A stretch of DNA of 64,000 bases from Leucobacter massiliensis (GTDB lineage: Bacteria; Actinomycetota; Actinomycetes; Actinomycetales; Microbacteriaceae). Below, in pieces: positions 1-7,797 of this stretch. The number at the start of each line of letters is the position of its first letter. Position 1 is the first letter of the stretch. The stretch covers positions 372,001-436,000 of the forward strand of contig NZ_MWZD01000017.1 of the NCBI RefSeq assembly GCF_002982315.1, read 5' to 3'. The notes below the pieces were generated by a model that saw only the letters and a program-made list of their open reading frames with translations, did not search any database and was not told where the DNA came from. A program made the translations under genes and the position numbers.

Positions 1-2514
1 GAGGGCCGCCTGCAGCAGCGTCGGCAGCGCCGTGATCAGGCCCTGCACCAGCGCCATCAGGAGCTGGATCCCGCCCTCGATGATCATCGGGAGCGCGGAG
101 ACGATCGCCGTCAGCAGCCCGGACATCAGCTGCAGCGCGCCCTCGATGATCATCGGCAGGTTCGTGACGATCGCGCTGATCAGCCCCTGGAGGAGTGCGA
201 CCCCGCCCTCGATGAGCACAGGGATCGCGGCCACCAGACCCTGCACGAGCGCCGTCACGATCGACGTCGCCGCCTGCAGGAACGCGGGCAGCTGCGCGAG
301 GATCGACTCCACCAGCTGCGGCACGAACGCCGCGACCTGAGAGACGATCCCGGGGAGCGCGGCGACGACCTGGTTGAGGATTCCCGTGATGCTGGACACC
401 AGCCCGGACAGGTCACCGCCCGAGAGTGCGAACCCGGCGAACGCCGCGGCCACGATCCCAAGCGGGGATGCCAGCGCCGCGAGCGCCCCGCCGAAACCAG
501 GAAGCAGCGCCCCCAGCGGCCCGAGCCGCGCCAGGACCGAGGCGAGCCCGCCGGCGCCGAGCGCGGTCATCGCTCCCGCGAGGGGACCGATGATGCCGGA
601 TAGCCCCTCAAGAGCGGTCCCCGCGATCCCGCCGCCCTCGCTCAGCTTGGTGAGGAAGTCGGTGACCCGCTGGATGCCGGGGCCCACGACGGCGTCGAGC
701 TTCTCCCCGAACGCGGCGGCCCGCTCCTCGAGCGGAGCCATCGCGGCGGTAATCGCTTGCAGGAGGGGAGCGATCCGGGCGAACAGCCCGTACATCTCGC
801 CCGTGTCCTTGTTGATGCCGCCGAAAATCCCGGCGCCCGAACGTCCGAGGGACGCGAGCATGTTCTTCCACGCGCCGGGGACGGTCTTGCCGATCTCGTC
901 CGCGACGGTGCCGGCGGCAGCCTCCGCGGCGGCCGAGAAGGTCTCGAAGTCGACCTTGCCCTCGGAGGCCATCTTGAAGACCTCGCCCGCGGTGACGCCC
1001 ATCTGGTCGGCGAGCGCCTGGTAGATCGGGATGCCGCGGTCGGCGAGCTGCGAGATGACGTCGTTCTGGACGCCGTTCGCCTGCGTGGCGGCACGGTTGA
1101 AGATGCCGCCCATCTCCTCCATGGACATGCCTGCCGCGGAGGCGTTGTTCGCGATCCGCTTCAGGTGCCCTTGCAGGGCCTCGCCGGGTCCGATGCCGGC
1201 AGCCACCGCTGACGCGGCCACGGTCGCGGCTTCGCCGAGGCCGAACGCCGTGCCCTTCACCGACGCAGTCGCGTCGTTCATGATCGAGGCGACGGCCTGA
1301 CCGTCATGGCCGAGACCCGTGAGCTTCGCGCGCGCCGTGTCGATCGAGGTCAGACGCGAGAGGCCCGCGCCGAGAGAGACACCGATCGCCGCGCCTGCGG
1401 CCGCGACTCCCGCGGTCGCTGCGTTCTGGATGCCGGAGGCGAGCGCCTGGCCGGCAGCGGAGCCCGCGCGCGACGCGGCGGAGACGACCGACTGGAAGGC
1501 GCTGGCCGTCGCAGAGCCGAGCCGGCCGAGGCCGGTGGCGAACGTCGACCCGAGGCGGCCCGCTGCCGCTGCGCCGGCGGTGCCGAGCTTCGAGAACAGG
1601 GCCCCGACTTGCGTCGACACCGGGGACAGCCACGTCGAGACGCGCTGGCCGAGGCGCACAAACGGCGACGCGAGCAGGGTGCCCGCGGCAGCGACGTACT
1701 GCGCCATCGGAGCGAACGCGCTGCCGACGTAGGAGCCCAGCGAGGACAGCTGCGTGCGGACGGAGGTCAGGCTCCTCGCGAGCCCGCCCCCGACCATCGA
1801 CGCGAGCGAGCCGAACGACTTCGACACGGCCTGCGCCTGCAGCGACGCCCAGTTCCCGAGCTTCGTGTTCCGGGCGAGGACCGTCATCTCTTTCGCGACC
1901 CCGCCGATGGATCCCGCGATCCCGGTGAACGCGGACTTGCCGGCGCGCGCGTCGGCGTAGCCGGCGCGGAGGTTCGTGAAGAACCCGGCGAGGCCGTTGC
2001 TGCCGCGGTCGGCGGCGACGGCGGTCGCGGCCGATGCCGCAGCGAGCGCGGCCTGTGCGCCCTGCAGACGCGAGGAGGCGGCGGCGACGCCCTCGGTCGC
2101 GGCCGCGTGGTTGCGGCGCGCTGCCGCGAGGCGCTCCTCCGCGGCGACAGCCTGAGAGGACCCGGCGCCGGAGCGGGCGATCGCTTCCTGCAGCTTCACC
2201 TCGGCGACGCGCACACGCCCCGCCTCGTCCTGCTGCTTCAGCCGAGCCCGCGAGAGCGCGGCCGAGGCCGCCGAGACCTGCCGGTTCAGGCCCTTCACCT
2301 CGGCCGCGCCGAGGCCCTTCGCTGCCGACGACATCGACGCCTTCAGGTCGCGGCCGATCTGTCGGCCGGCCTTCGCGCCGGCGCCCTTGAAACCGCCCTC
2401 GAACGACTTCGCGCCGGCGGCGCCCGCGTCCTTCGTGCCCTTCGTGACCCGGGACTTGAAGCCCGTCATCACCGGGAAGATGCTGATGTGGGCGGAGCCG
2501 ACCTCGGACGACAT
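1..2514 (-). CDS. phage tail tape measure protein (3' end cut by window edge)
   Basis: It sets tail length and fills the tail tube of siphophages. The frame is open from an ATG at 2514 through base 1, at least 838 codons, so the C-terminus is missing. The N-terminal third is rich in Ala, Ser, Lys and Arg with heptad-like helices (SAASAALSRARLKQ region). Glycine/alanine-rich hydrophobic segments follow, and then repeated units of the form LPMIIEGxxxL close to the window edge (about residues 790-838), typical of tape measure proteins. A GGGGGT stretch lies just upstream of the ATG. It follows the tail assembly chaperone genes, the standard order. The sequence is close to family expectation, but the exact relative is unknown. 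Confidence 0.93.
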   Translation of the reverse strand, partial: MSSEVGSAHISIFPVMTGFKSRVTKGTKDAGAAGAKSFEGGFKGAGAKAGRQIGRDLKASMSSAAKGLGAAEVKGLNRQVSAASAALSRARLKQQDEAGRVRVAEVKLQEAIARSGAGSSQAVAAEERLAAARRNHAAATEGVAAASSRLQGAQAALAAASAATAVAADRGSNGLAGFFTNLRAGYADARAGKSAFTGIAGSIGGVAKEMTVLARNTKLGNWASLQAQAVSKSFGSLASMVGGGLARSLTSVRTQLSSLGSYVGSAFAPMAQYVAAAGTLLASPFVRLGQRVSTWLSPVSTQVGALFSKLGTAGAAAAGRLGSTFATGLGRLGSATASAFQSVVSAASRAGSAAGQALASGIQNAATAGVAAAGAAIGVSLGAGLSRLTSIDTARAKLTGLGHDGQAVASIMNDATASVKGTAFGLGEAATVAASAVAAGIGPGEALQGHLKRIANNASAAGMSMEEMGGIFNRAATQANGVQNDVISQLADRGIPIYQALADQMGVTAGEVFKMASEGKVDFETFSAAAEAAAGTVADEIGKTVPGAWKNMLASLGRSGAGIFGGINKDTGEMYGLFARIAPLLQAITAAMAPLEERAAAFGEKLDAVVGPGIQRVTDFLTKLSEGGGIAGTALEGLSGIIGPLAGAMTALGAGGLASVLARLGPLGALLPGFGGALAALASPLGIVAAAFAGFALSGGDLSGLVSSITGILNQVVAALPGIVSQVAAFVPQLVESILAQLPAFLQAATSIVTALVQGLVAAIPVLIEGGVALLQGLISAIVTNLPMIIEGALQLMSGLLTAIVSALPMIIEGGIQLLMALVQGLITALPTLLQAAL

Positions 2515-2529
2515 GGCACCCCCTTCAGG

Positions 2530-2823
2530 TCAGGACGAGAACACGATCCCGCTCTCGAGTGCTGCTGTCGCCTCGGCGATCTCTTCCGCCGATGCGTCCG
2601 ACTTCTTCCGGCGCGGGGTCTCGAGCGCCCACGGCATGAGCCGCTTCGACGCCTTCGGATCCCCGACCTGCGCGATCAGCGACAGGAGCTCGAGAGTGGA
2701 TGCCGAGTAGGCCCAGCCGGCGAGCTCCGCGCCGAGCGCGGTCGAAGGGTCGGATGCTGCGGCCTCGATGAGGTCGCGGGCCTCGCCCCACGTGACGGCG
2801 CCGCCCAGGTCCGAGAGCCCCAC
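2530..2823 (-). CDS. tail assembly chaperone, downstream half (gpT-like), probably made by -1 frameshift
   Basis: This encodes 97 aa if started at the GTG at 2823, but the same frame is open upstream through the whole end of the previous gene. The protein-like sequence begins before the GTG (RFIRERRAVVARTLRERFG, then VGLSDLGG), and no Shine-Dalgarno sequence precedes the GTG. In long-tailed phages the two chaperone reading frames between the major tail protein and tape measure are normally joined by a programmed frameshift. A -1 shift here gives a 249-aa fusion from 3278 to 2530. The stop at 2530 is 15 bases before the tape measure ATG. Function in tail assembly is inferred from position. Confidence 0.8.
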   Translation of the reverse strand: MGLSDLGGAVTWGEARDLIEAAASDPSTALGAELAGWAYSASTLELLSLIAQVGDPKASKRLMPWALETPRRKKSDASAEEIAEATAALESGIVFSS

Positions 2824-2888
2824 GCCGAACCGCTCGCGCAGGGTGCGCGCGACGACGGCGCGGCGCTCTCGGATGAACCGGACGACGC

Positions 2889-3278
2889 TCAGGATTCCGG
2901 GACGGAGGCCCCGGCGATGCGGGCGAACACCTTGAAGAATCGCTCCGCCATGGCGATCGTCTCGGTCATGTTGTGACGGGTGAACTCGCGCACGGCGTCC
3001 TTCCCGCCGATCTGCTCGAGCAGCACCTTCACCTGATCGACCGGGTTGCCGGTCTTCTCGGTGAGCTCGTCGATCTCGTCGAGGGTGATCGACAGCGGGA
3101 GCTTCACGATCGTGCCGTCCTCGAAACGGCCGATGAAGTCCTTCCCGACGATGATGTGCTGGACGACGGGGGCGAGGCTGGCGATCGCCTTCTCCTCAGC
3201 CTCCTCCGACCAGCTGTCGAAGTCGTACTCGACGACGTCGGCGGCCGTATCGGCCTTCTTGCTCTTGGTTGCGGCCAC
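2889..3278 (-). CDS. tail assembly chaperone, upstream half (gpG-like)
   Basis: The product is 129 aa (MAATKSKKADTAADVVEYD...), acidic and helical, with no transmembrane segment. I chose the GTG at 3278 because a GGAGG lies about 7 bases upstream; a longer in-frame ATG at 3341 has no such signal and would add an Arg-rich extension. Proteins of this kind bind the tape measure protein during tail assembly and are not part of the virion. It lies between the major tail protein and the tape measure gene. Its last codons (GTC CCG GAA TCC TGA) contain a run of C that could allow a -1 slip into the next frame. Confidence 0.85.
   Translation of the reverse strand: MAATKSKKADTAADVVEYDFDSWSEEAEEKAIASLAPVVQHIIVGKDFIGRFEDGTIVKLPLSITLDEIDELTEKTGNPVDQVKVLLEQIGGKDAVREFTRHNMTETIAMAERFFKVFARIAGASVPES
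2897..2901 (-). other. candidate -1 ribosomal frameshift site in tail chaperone gene
   Basis: On the coding strand the sequence reads GTC CCG GAA TCC TGA. A Pro-tRNA on CCG could slip one base back onto CCC, after which reading continues GGA ATC CTG AGC in the downstream chaperone frame. The shifted product is exactly 250 codons including the stop. The site is not a classical X XXY YYZ heptamer, so the exact slip point is uncertain, while the frame relation (-1) is read directly. Confidence 0.45.
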
Positions 3279-3362
3279 GGTGGCCCTCCTTCGGGATTCT
3301 CGGGTTCGGGTGTGAGGCCGGCCGGGGCGACCCGATAACACCCCGGCCAGCCGTCTCGGGGG

Positions 3363-4136
3363 CTACGCGGCTTCGCCGGTCGCCCAGTCGGTGCCGTTCC
3401 AGTGCGCCTTCGGGCCGGAGCCGTACTCGACGTACTGGCCCGTGGCCCAGGCGGTCGTCTGGCCGAGCGATCCGAGCGCGCGCAGGTCGGCGATGCTCGA
3501 CGGCGGGGTGGCGCCCGCCGGCGAGAACGTGCCCGGCGTGCCGGCGGTGACGCCGGTCACGGTGACCGCGCCGCCGGGGACCGCGGGGCCCCACTGCCAG
3601 AACGGCGACCCGTCGAAGAGGTCGTGCTCCTGCCAGGTGAAGGTCACCGCGGCGCCCTTCACAGAGCCGCGCTCGGCCTGGTCGGGCTCGACGGCGGTGA
3701 TCGACGCGACGCCGACCTGGCGCTCCTCGAGGCCGCCGCGGTAGCGCAGCGACGAGAAGAGGATGAACCGGTTGTCGGGCAGCGTCGAGGACACCTTGTA
3801 GACGCCGTGCTCATCGGGCTCGACGCCCTCGATCAGGGCGACCACGGTCGGGTTGTTCTCCGCGAGTCCGATGGTGAGTCCGCGCGTGCCCTCGCCGGAG
3901 AGCTTGTAGCCGATCTGGAAGAACTCGATCGGGTCACCGGTCTCGCGGGTCGGCGTCGGGCCGCCATCCTGCTTGTACAGGCCGAGCTTCTTGAACGCGG
4001 CGGGGAGGACGAGCGGCGACGCGGCGAGCTCGGCCTCGGTGATCTTGTTCTCGGGGCTCAGCGGCGCGTACGCCGCCATGCCGGTAATCGGGACGGCGAC
4101 GGCCCCGAGGTCGTTTCCCTGCTCATCAGCAGCCAT
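3363..4136 (-). CDS. major tail tube protein with C-terminal glycine/threonine-rich domain
   Basis: The product is 257 aa. The start ATG at 4136 has AAGGAG 9 bases upstream. The first ~170 residues have the pattern of siphophage tube proteins (ITGMAAYAPL near the N-terminus, then IEFFQIGYKLSGEG and TFTWQEHDLFDGSPFWQW). Residues about 175-225 are a Gly/Thr/Pro-rich segment (VTVTGVTAGTPGTFSPAG) and the last 30 residues (YVEYGSGPKAHWNGTDW) look like a small carbohydrate-binding or Ig-like decoration on the tube surface, which is inference. Position directly upstream of the chaperones supports the call. A stable hairpin precedes the gene. Confidence 0.88.
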   Translation of the reverse strand: MAADEQGNDLGAVAVPITGMAAYAPLSPENKITEAELAASPLVLPAAFKKLGLYKQDGGPTPTRETGDPIEFFQIGYKLSGEGTRGLTIGLAENNPTVVALIEGVEPDEHGVYKVSSTLPDNRFILFSSLRYRGGLEERQVGVASITAVEPDQAERGSVKGAAVTFTWQEHDLFDGSPFWQWGPAVPGGAVTVTGVTAGTPGTFSPAGATPPSSIADLRALGSLGQTTAWATGQYVEYGSGPKAHWNGTDWATGEAA

Positions 4137-4159
4137 GGGTGTACTCCTTCGCAAATGCG

Positions 4160-4184
4160 GAAGCCCCGCGACCTGCGGGGCTTC
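4160..4184 (-). other. intercistronic hairpin before the major tail protein gene
   Basis: GAAGCCCCGC and GCGGGGCTTC form a 10-bp perfect stem with a 5-base loop. It lies after the tail terminator gene and 24 bases before the major tail protein start. No U-run follows on the minus strand, so it is more likely a processing or stability element that lets the abundant tube protein be made at a different level than a full terminator. Confidence 0.5.
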
Positions 4185-4202
4185 GGTGGTGGTGGGGGTG
4201 GC

Positions 4203-4622
4203 TCACCAGGAGCCGGCAACGACGTACTGCGCCGTCAGATAACGCCGCGCCACATCGAGGTTCTCGGGGACGGCATAGGGGCCGTTGCAGCCGCCCCACT
4301 CGACGGACGCGATCGGCGATCCGTGGACGAGGGGGAGCGCGTCGTCAAACATGAGGCCCGCGAGCCAGCGGGCGATGTCGTTCGCAGGCTTGTCGTTCGT
4401 GCGGGTGCCGGCGAGGACCGACGCGCCAAGCGAACGGTCAAACGTGGTCCAGTCGAGCCGGGTCCCGGAGTCGTCACGGATGACGATCAGCGGGCGGCGC
4501 AGCGGGAGCTCGAGGTCGGTGGGCTCCTTGTTGCCGACCTCGACAGGGATCCGCGCGGCCGCCGCCTCCCGGCGGACGTAGCCCGTCATCCAAAGCTCGA
4601 GGTCCGGGGGCGTGACCCTCAT
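4203..4622 (-). CDS. tail terminator / tail completion protein
   Basis: The product is 139 aa, beginning MRVTPPDLELWMTGYVRREA. The size, the internal pattern (LPLRRPLIVIRDDSG; TRTNDKPANDIARWLAGL) and the place directly before the major tail protein fit the family that caps the finished tail tube and joins it to the head. Its ATG overlaps the stop of the preceding HK97 gp10-like gene (ATGA at 4619-4622), indicating translational coupling. No catalytic motif is expected. Confidence 0.78.
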   Translation of the reverse strand: MRVTPPDLELWMTGYVRREAAAARIPVEVGNKEPTDLELPLRRPLIVIRDDSGTRLDWTTFDRSLGASVLAGTRTNDKPANDIARWLAGLMFDDALPLVHGSPIASVEWGGCNGPYAVPENLDVARRYLTAQYVVAGSW

Positions 4623-4909
4623 TGCTTCGCGCCCTTCACGCTCCGCGCCAGGTTCCCGGTCTTCGACTCCACGAGCAGCGCCTTCGGGTCATCGGAGACG
4701 ACGCGCGTCGTGCGCCGGTACCGGGACTCGTGGTGCTCGATGTGCAAGCTGTCGCGATAGGCGCCGGTGTCGACCGGCGCGCCAGCCTTCGCCTTCGCGA
4801 GCGCGCGCTGCCCGGCGGCGTCGGTGACACGCTGCACCTTCGGCTGCCGCATCGCGGTCTCGAAGAATCGCGGGTTGAACTCGATCTCGGTGTCGCCGCT
4901 GCGTGCCAT
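4619..4909 (-). CDS. HK97 gp10-like head-tail joining protein
   Basis: The product is 96 aa. The motif KAGAPVDTGAYRDSLHI (residues about 40-56) is the hallmark of gp10-like neck proteins (APVDTG...L). The C-terminal half carries SDDPKALLVESKTGNLARS. These are structural joining or minor tail proteins. It ends with a 4-base overlap with the tail terminator gene. At 96 aa it is shorter than many relatives, which reach about 120-150 aa, but appears complete. Confidence 0.82.
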   Translation of the reverse strand: MARSGDTEIEFNPRFFETAMRQPKVQRVTDAAGQRALAKAKAGAPVDTGAYRDSLHIEHHESRYRRTTRVVSDDPKALLVESKTGNLARSVKGAKQ

Positions 4910-4926
4910 GATGCGGTCCTCTCCGG

Positions 4927-5337
4927 TCAGCCGACCGCGCGGGTCAGCGGGATCTCACGGGGCGGCGTCCACCCCGTGAACGGGTTCGTGTCCGCGGCAG
5001 GCGGGATCCCGTCGATCGAATAGACCTCGCCGAGCAGCTCCGTGCCGGCCGGGATACTCCGCACGCCCTCGGGCAGTGGCGGGTCGAAGGTGCCGGTGAA
5101 CACCCGGTCGCCCTTCTGGACGTCGAACTCGCCCTCGCAGTAGAGCGACTTCGCCTCGAGCGCCTGCTCGCGGGTCGCGTCGGCGAGCATCGACGTCGAG
5201 GTCTGCGCGACGAACGCGCCCGGGATCGTGAGGACGTCGGCGCGATCCCAGTCACCGGCCACCTGGCCGCCGGAGTATTCGTCGTCGACGAGGCCGGCGC
5301 GGAGGCGGTAGACGGTGCTGCCGTACGGGAACTCCAT
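4927..5337 (-). CDS. head closure / head-tail connector protein
   Basis: The product is 136 aa, starting MEFPYGSTVYRLRAGLVDD. The pattern ADVLTIPGAFVAQTSTSML and GDRVFTGTFDPPLPEGVRS resembles actinophage head-tail stopper proteins of the SPP1 gp16 type. It sits two bases downstream of the adaptor gene (stop at 5340) and before the gp10-like gene, the conserved connector order. Assignment is by position and small-protein pattern; no enzyme motif is expected. Confidence 0.7.
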   Translation of the reverse strand: MEFPYGSTVYRLRAGLVDDEYSGGQVAGDWDRADVLTIPGAFVAQTSTSMLADATREQALEAKSLYCEGEFDVQKGDRVFTGTFDPPLPEGVRSIPAGTELLGEVYSIDGIPPAADTNPFTGWTPPREIPLTRAVG

Positions 5338-5339
5338 GC

Positions 5340-5696
5340 TCAGTACCTCTCCGGCCAGATCCGCGACACCGGCCGCTCCTTCGGGAAGCTGCCGACCGAC
5401 AGCCCTTGGCCGTTCGAGCTCGAGCAGAGCGCGCGCAGCGCGCGGGTCGGGTCGCCGTCGAAGGCGGACGTGATCGCGCCGTAGTCGACGGCTGACGATC
5501 CGATCCGCTGCGACTTCACGAACCGCAGCCCGCGCGCGGTGATGTCCTTGTAGACGCGGCGCAGGATCGCGAGCGCGTCCTTCTGCTCCTCGCTGCCGTC
5601 AGCGAACGAGGAGATGCAGGGGGCGATGCCGCGAGCGACGATGAGCACCTCGCGTGCGAGGTCTTCTTCGGTGCCGACCATGTCGTGCGTGATCAC
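5340..5696 (-). CDS. head-tail adaptor protein (gp6-like connector)
   Basis: The product is 118 aa (MITHDMVGTEEDLAREVLIVARGIAP...). It is mostly helical at the N-terminus, as for connector proteins that bind under the portal ring (HK97 gp6 / SPP1 gp15 group). It follows the small Ala/Glu/Lys-rich protein and precedes head closure, matching coat-connector-stopper order. No motif proves the family, so the call rests on size and position. Confidence 0.65.
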   Translation of the reverse strand: MITHDMVGTEEDLAREVLIVARGIAPCISSFADGSEEQKDALAILRRVYKDITARGLRFVKSQRIGSSAVDYGAITSAFDGDPTRALRALCSSSNGQGLSVGSFPKERPVSRIWPERY

Positions 5697-5716
5697 GTCA
5701 ACGCCCCCTGTATCTC

Positions 5717-6034
5717 TTACTTCTTCGGCTTGCCGACGAGGCCGACAGCCTGGGCGTGCTTGACGCCCTCCTTGGTGAACTCGTCGCCGACGGGAGTCCC
5801 GCGGTAGACGTACCGCTCCCCACCAGCGGCGAGCGGGAGGACCGCGACCGGGGCGGTCACGACAAGGGCCGGCGCCTTCGGAGTGGTGGGCTTCGCCTGC
5901 GAGGGCTTCGCCGCGGCCTTGTCGGCCTCCGCCTTCTCCTCGGCAGCCTTGGCCTCGGCAGCCTTGTCGGCCTCTGCCTTCTCGGCTGCCGCCTGCTCTT
6001 CGGCCGCCTTCTCGGCGGCGCTCTGGCCGGCCAT
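5717..6034 (-). CDS. small Ala/Glu/Lys-rich phage head protein of unknown role
   Basis: The product is 105 aa. Residues 1-48 are a low-complexity charged repeat (AEKAEADKAAEAKAAEEK and variants), probably a helix or coiled coil. Residues 50-105 form a compact Val/Pro/Gly domain (ERYVYRGTPVGDEFTKEGV). Its start codon overlaps the coat gene stop (6034), so the two are coupled. Genes here in related phages encode small head or connector proteins. I do not recognise a specific family and assign no mechanism. Confidence 0.6.
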   Translation of the reverse strand: MAGQSAAEKAAEEQAAAEKAEADKAAEAKAAEEKAEADKAAAKPSQAKPTTPKAPALVVTAPVAVLPLAAGGERYVYRGTPVGDEFTKEGVKHAQAVGLVGKPKK

Positions 6035-6948
6035 CAGAGGCCCGTCCCGACGAGCTGCGCGCCCGCGAGGGGCTCAGTCACGACCGGCACCGTGACGCGG
6101 CGCCCGCGGAGCTTGTAGCCCTCGGTGTCGTCGTCGCGGATGCTCTTGACCTCGACGCCGAAGTCACCGGCCGAGGCGTAGCCCGGGCTGTTGAGCTTCT
6201 CGTCGGCCATGCCGCCCAGCTGGTCCCGATCCACCAGGAGAGGGTTCGGGCCCTGGAAGTGCGGCGTGGTCGCCCAGGTGAGCCCGAGCGCGTCCACCGG
6301 GAGGTTGCCCTGCACCGCCGTCGCGCCGGACTCGCGGGGGAGCGCCTTGTCGTCGATCAGCATGCCGATGACCTTCGCGTACTGCGCCGGACGCAGCACG
6401 ACCGTGTCGAGCTCGAGCCCGAGGCCGAGCTCCTCACGCTGGGCCTGGAGCGTGATGAGGGACTCGACCGCGGCGCCCGCCGTGTCCCAGGCGCCCGCGT
6501 TGAAGGTGCTCGAGACGCGCGACGCGATCACGGCCATCGCGACGGAATCGACGTAGCGCACGATCGAGTTGCTGACTCGGAGGATGCCGCGGTCGACCGG
6601 GGTGCGTCCCTGACGGGCGATCTTCTCGTCGGAGACGATCGTGTCCAGGCCCCACTTGTCGGTCTTCGCCGAGACGACCTCGCCCTCGTCGAGCACGACG
6701 AGCGGGAATTCGCCGAGCGGCGCGATGGACTCGGGATCGGCGCCCGCGTCGACGGGCTCGCCGGTCTCGTAGAAGATGCCCCCGCCGGTGGCGTCGAAGC
6801 GCCCCTGGAGGAGGTAGTCGGCGATGAACCGCATCTTCGTGATGTCCGCGACGCGGCGCGCGATGAGGTTCGGCCGGGACAGGAACAGGTGCAGCTGCTC
6901 CGGGGTGAGCGTCCCCGAGGGGTGGCTCACGGGGTAGGTGTAGGCCAT
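6034..6948 (-). CDS. major capsid protein (HK97-type fold)
   Basis: The product is 304 aa, in the usual size range. Features include the N-terminal LTPEQLHLFLSRPNLIARRV, a central acidic region, the pair AVIASRVSSTFNAGAWD and LDTVVLRPAQYAKVIGMLID, and the late TPHFQGPNPLLVDRDQLGG, which together resemble actinophage coat proteins with the HK97 fold. It follows the protease/scaffold and the decoration-like protein. There is no obvious N-terminal delta domain; a separate scaffold segment is carried by the protease gene. Genes on both sides are within 1-12 bases. Confidence 0.88.
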   Translation of the reverse strand: MAYTYPVSHPSGTLTPEQLHLFLSRPNLIARRVADITKMRFIADYLLQGRFDATGGGIFYETGEPVDAGADPESIAPLGEFPLVVLDEGEVVSAKTDKWGLDTIVSDEKIARQGRTPVDRGILRVSNSIVRYVDSVAMAVIASRVSSTFNAGAWDTAGAAVESLITLQAQREELGLGLELDTVVLRPAQYAKVIGMLIDDKALPRESGATAVQGNLPVDALGLTWATTPHFQGPNPLLVDRDQLGGMADEKLNSPGYASAGDFGVEVKSIRDDDTEGYKLRGRRVTVPVVTEPLAGAQLVGTGL

Positions 6949-6959
6949 GTCATCTCCTC

Positions 6960-7325
6960 TCAGATGAACAGGACGTCGATGACGTCGTTGTCGGCGGCCG
7001 CGGCCTCGAGGGCGAGGCCGATGGGGTTCTCGGTGGTGCCGAGCGTCTGCGCCTTCCCGGCCGCAGCCGAGGAGACCTTGTCGCCGGCCGCGATGGGACC
7101 GCTCGCGGTGAGCTGCTGCACACCGCCGGCGCGCGTGAACACGGTCACCCGCTCGCCGGCCTTCGCGTCGAAGCCCGCGACGCCGACCACGCTCGCGGAG
7201 TCGGCGCCCGCCGGCCCGACCGAGCGGTTGCCGGTCACCTCGACGAGGCGCCCGCCGGTGACGTCGGCCGAGGCGGTGAAGGTCACCGACTGGCCGGGCT
7301 TGAACTTGGGCAGGTAGTCAGCCAT
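6960..7325 (-). CDS. DUF2190-like capsid decoration / head fiber protein
   Basis: The product is 121 aa, glycine- and alanine-rich with alternating valines (GQSVTFTASADVTGGRLVEVTG; SVVGVAGFDAKAGERVTVF). This repeating beta pattern is typical of DUF2190-type proteins encoded between the head protease and the coat protein, where they trimerise on the capsid surface. It begins one base after the protease gene stop and ends 11 bases before the coat start. The function is from family knowledge and gene order. Confidence 0.75.
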   Translation of the reverse strand: MADYLPKFKPGQSVTFTASADVTGGRLVEVTGNRSVGPAGADSASVVGVAGFDAKAGERVTVFTRAGGVQQLTASGPIAAGDKVSSAAAGKAQTLGTTENPIGLALEAAAADNDVIDVLFI

Positions 7326-7326
7326 C

Positions 7327-7797
7327 TCAGGCCCCCTTCTCGATCGAGCCGTACACGGCGCCGTACAGGGCGTCGTCGGCGCTGGTCAGGGTGTCGGAGT
7401 GACCGACCTCCAGCACCGGAACGGCGTTCTTGGGGAAGGACTCGAGCAGCGCCGCGATGCCCTCCTCGTCCTTGTCGAGCTGCGCGCGCCAGCTGTCGCG
7501 GGCCGACGCCGCGATGCGGCCGTCGCGGAGCGCCGCGGCGACGATAGCGTCGCGCCGGGCGGACTCCTGCTCGCGGCGAGCCTGCGCGCCGAGCGCGGCG
7601 TTCTGGCGCAGCTCCTCGAGGGTGGCGGCGTCCATCACGACGGCGCCCTCGGGGATGGCGGCGGACGGCGCCGCCGGGGTCTCGGCTCGCTCCTCGAGCG
7701 CCTCGTCGAGCGCCGCGAGCAGCGTCTCGTCGGAGGCGTCGGCATCGGTCACGCCGAGCCGCTCTCGAATGCCAGCCGTCAGATCGTCGTAAGCCAC
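7327..7797 (-). CDS. nested scaffold protein from internal GTG start
   Basis: Inside the protease gene the coding strand reads AAAGGAGAACGTCGTGGCT. A perfect AAAGGAG lies 6 bases before an in-frame GTG at 7797. Translation from it gives a 156-aa acidic helical protein (VAYDDLTAGIRERLG..., with ALDEALEERAETP and ALGAQARREQESARR). This mirrors lambda, where scaffold Nu3 is the C-terminal part of protease C made from an internal start. The start signal is seen directly; synthesis of the separate protein is inference. Confidence 0.6.
   Translation of the reverse strand: MAYDDLTAGIRERLGVTDADASDETLLAALDEALEERAETPAAPSAAIPEGAVVMDAATLEELRQNAALGAQARREQESARRDAIVAAALRDGRIAASARDSWRAQLDKDEEGIAALLESFPKNAVPVLEVGHSDTLTSADDALYGAVYGSIEKGA

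Noticed and set aside
4160-4184. Full terminator before the major tail protein gene
   Set aside because: The hairpin is strong but no U-run follows on the minus strand, and termination there would silence the essential tail genes; it is listed as a processing hairpin.
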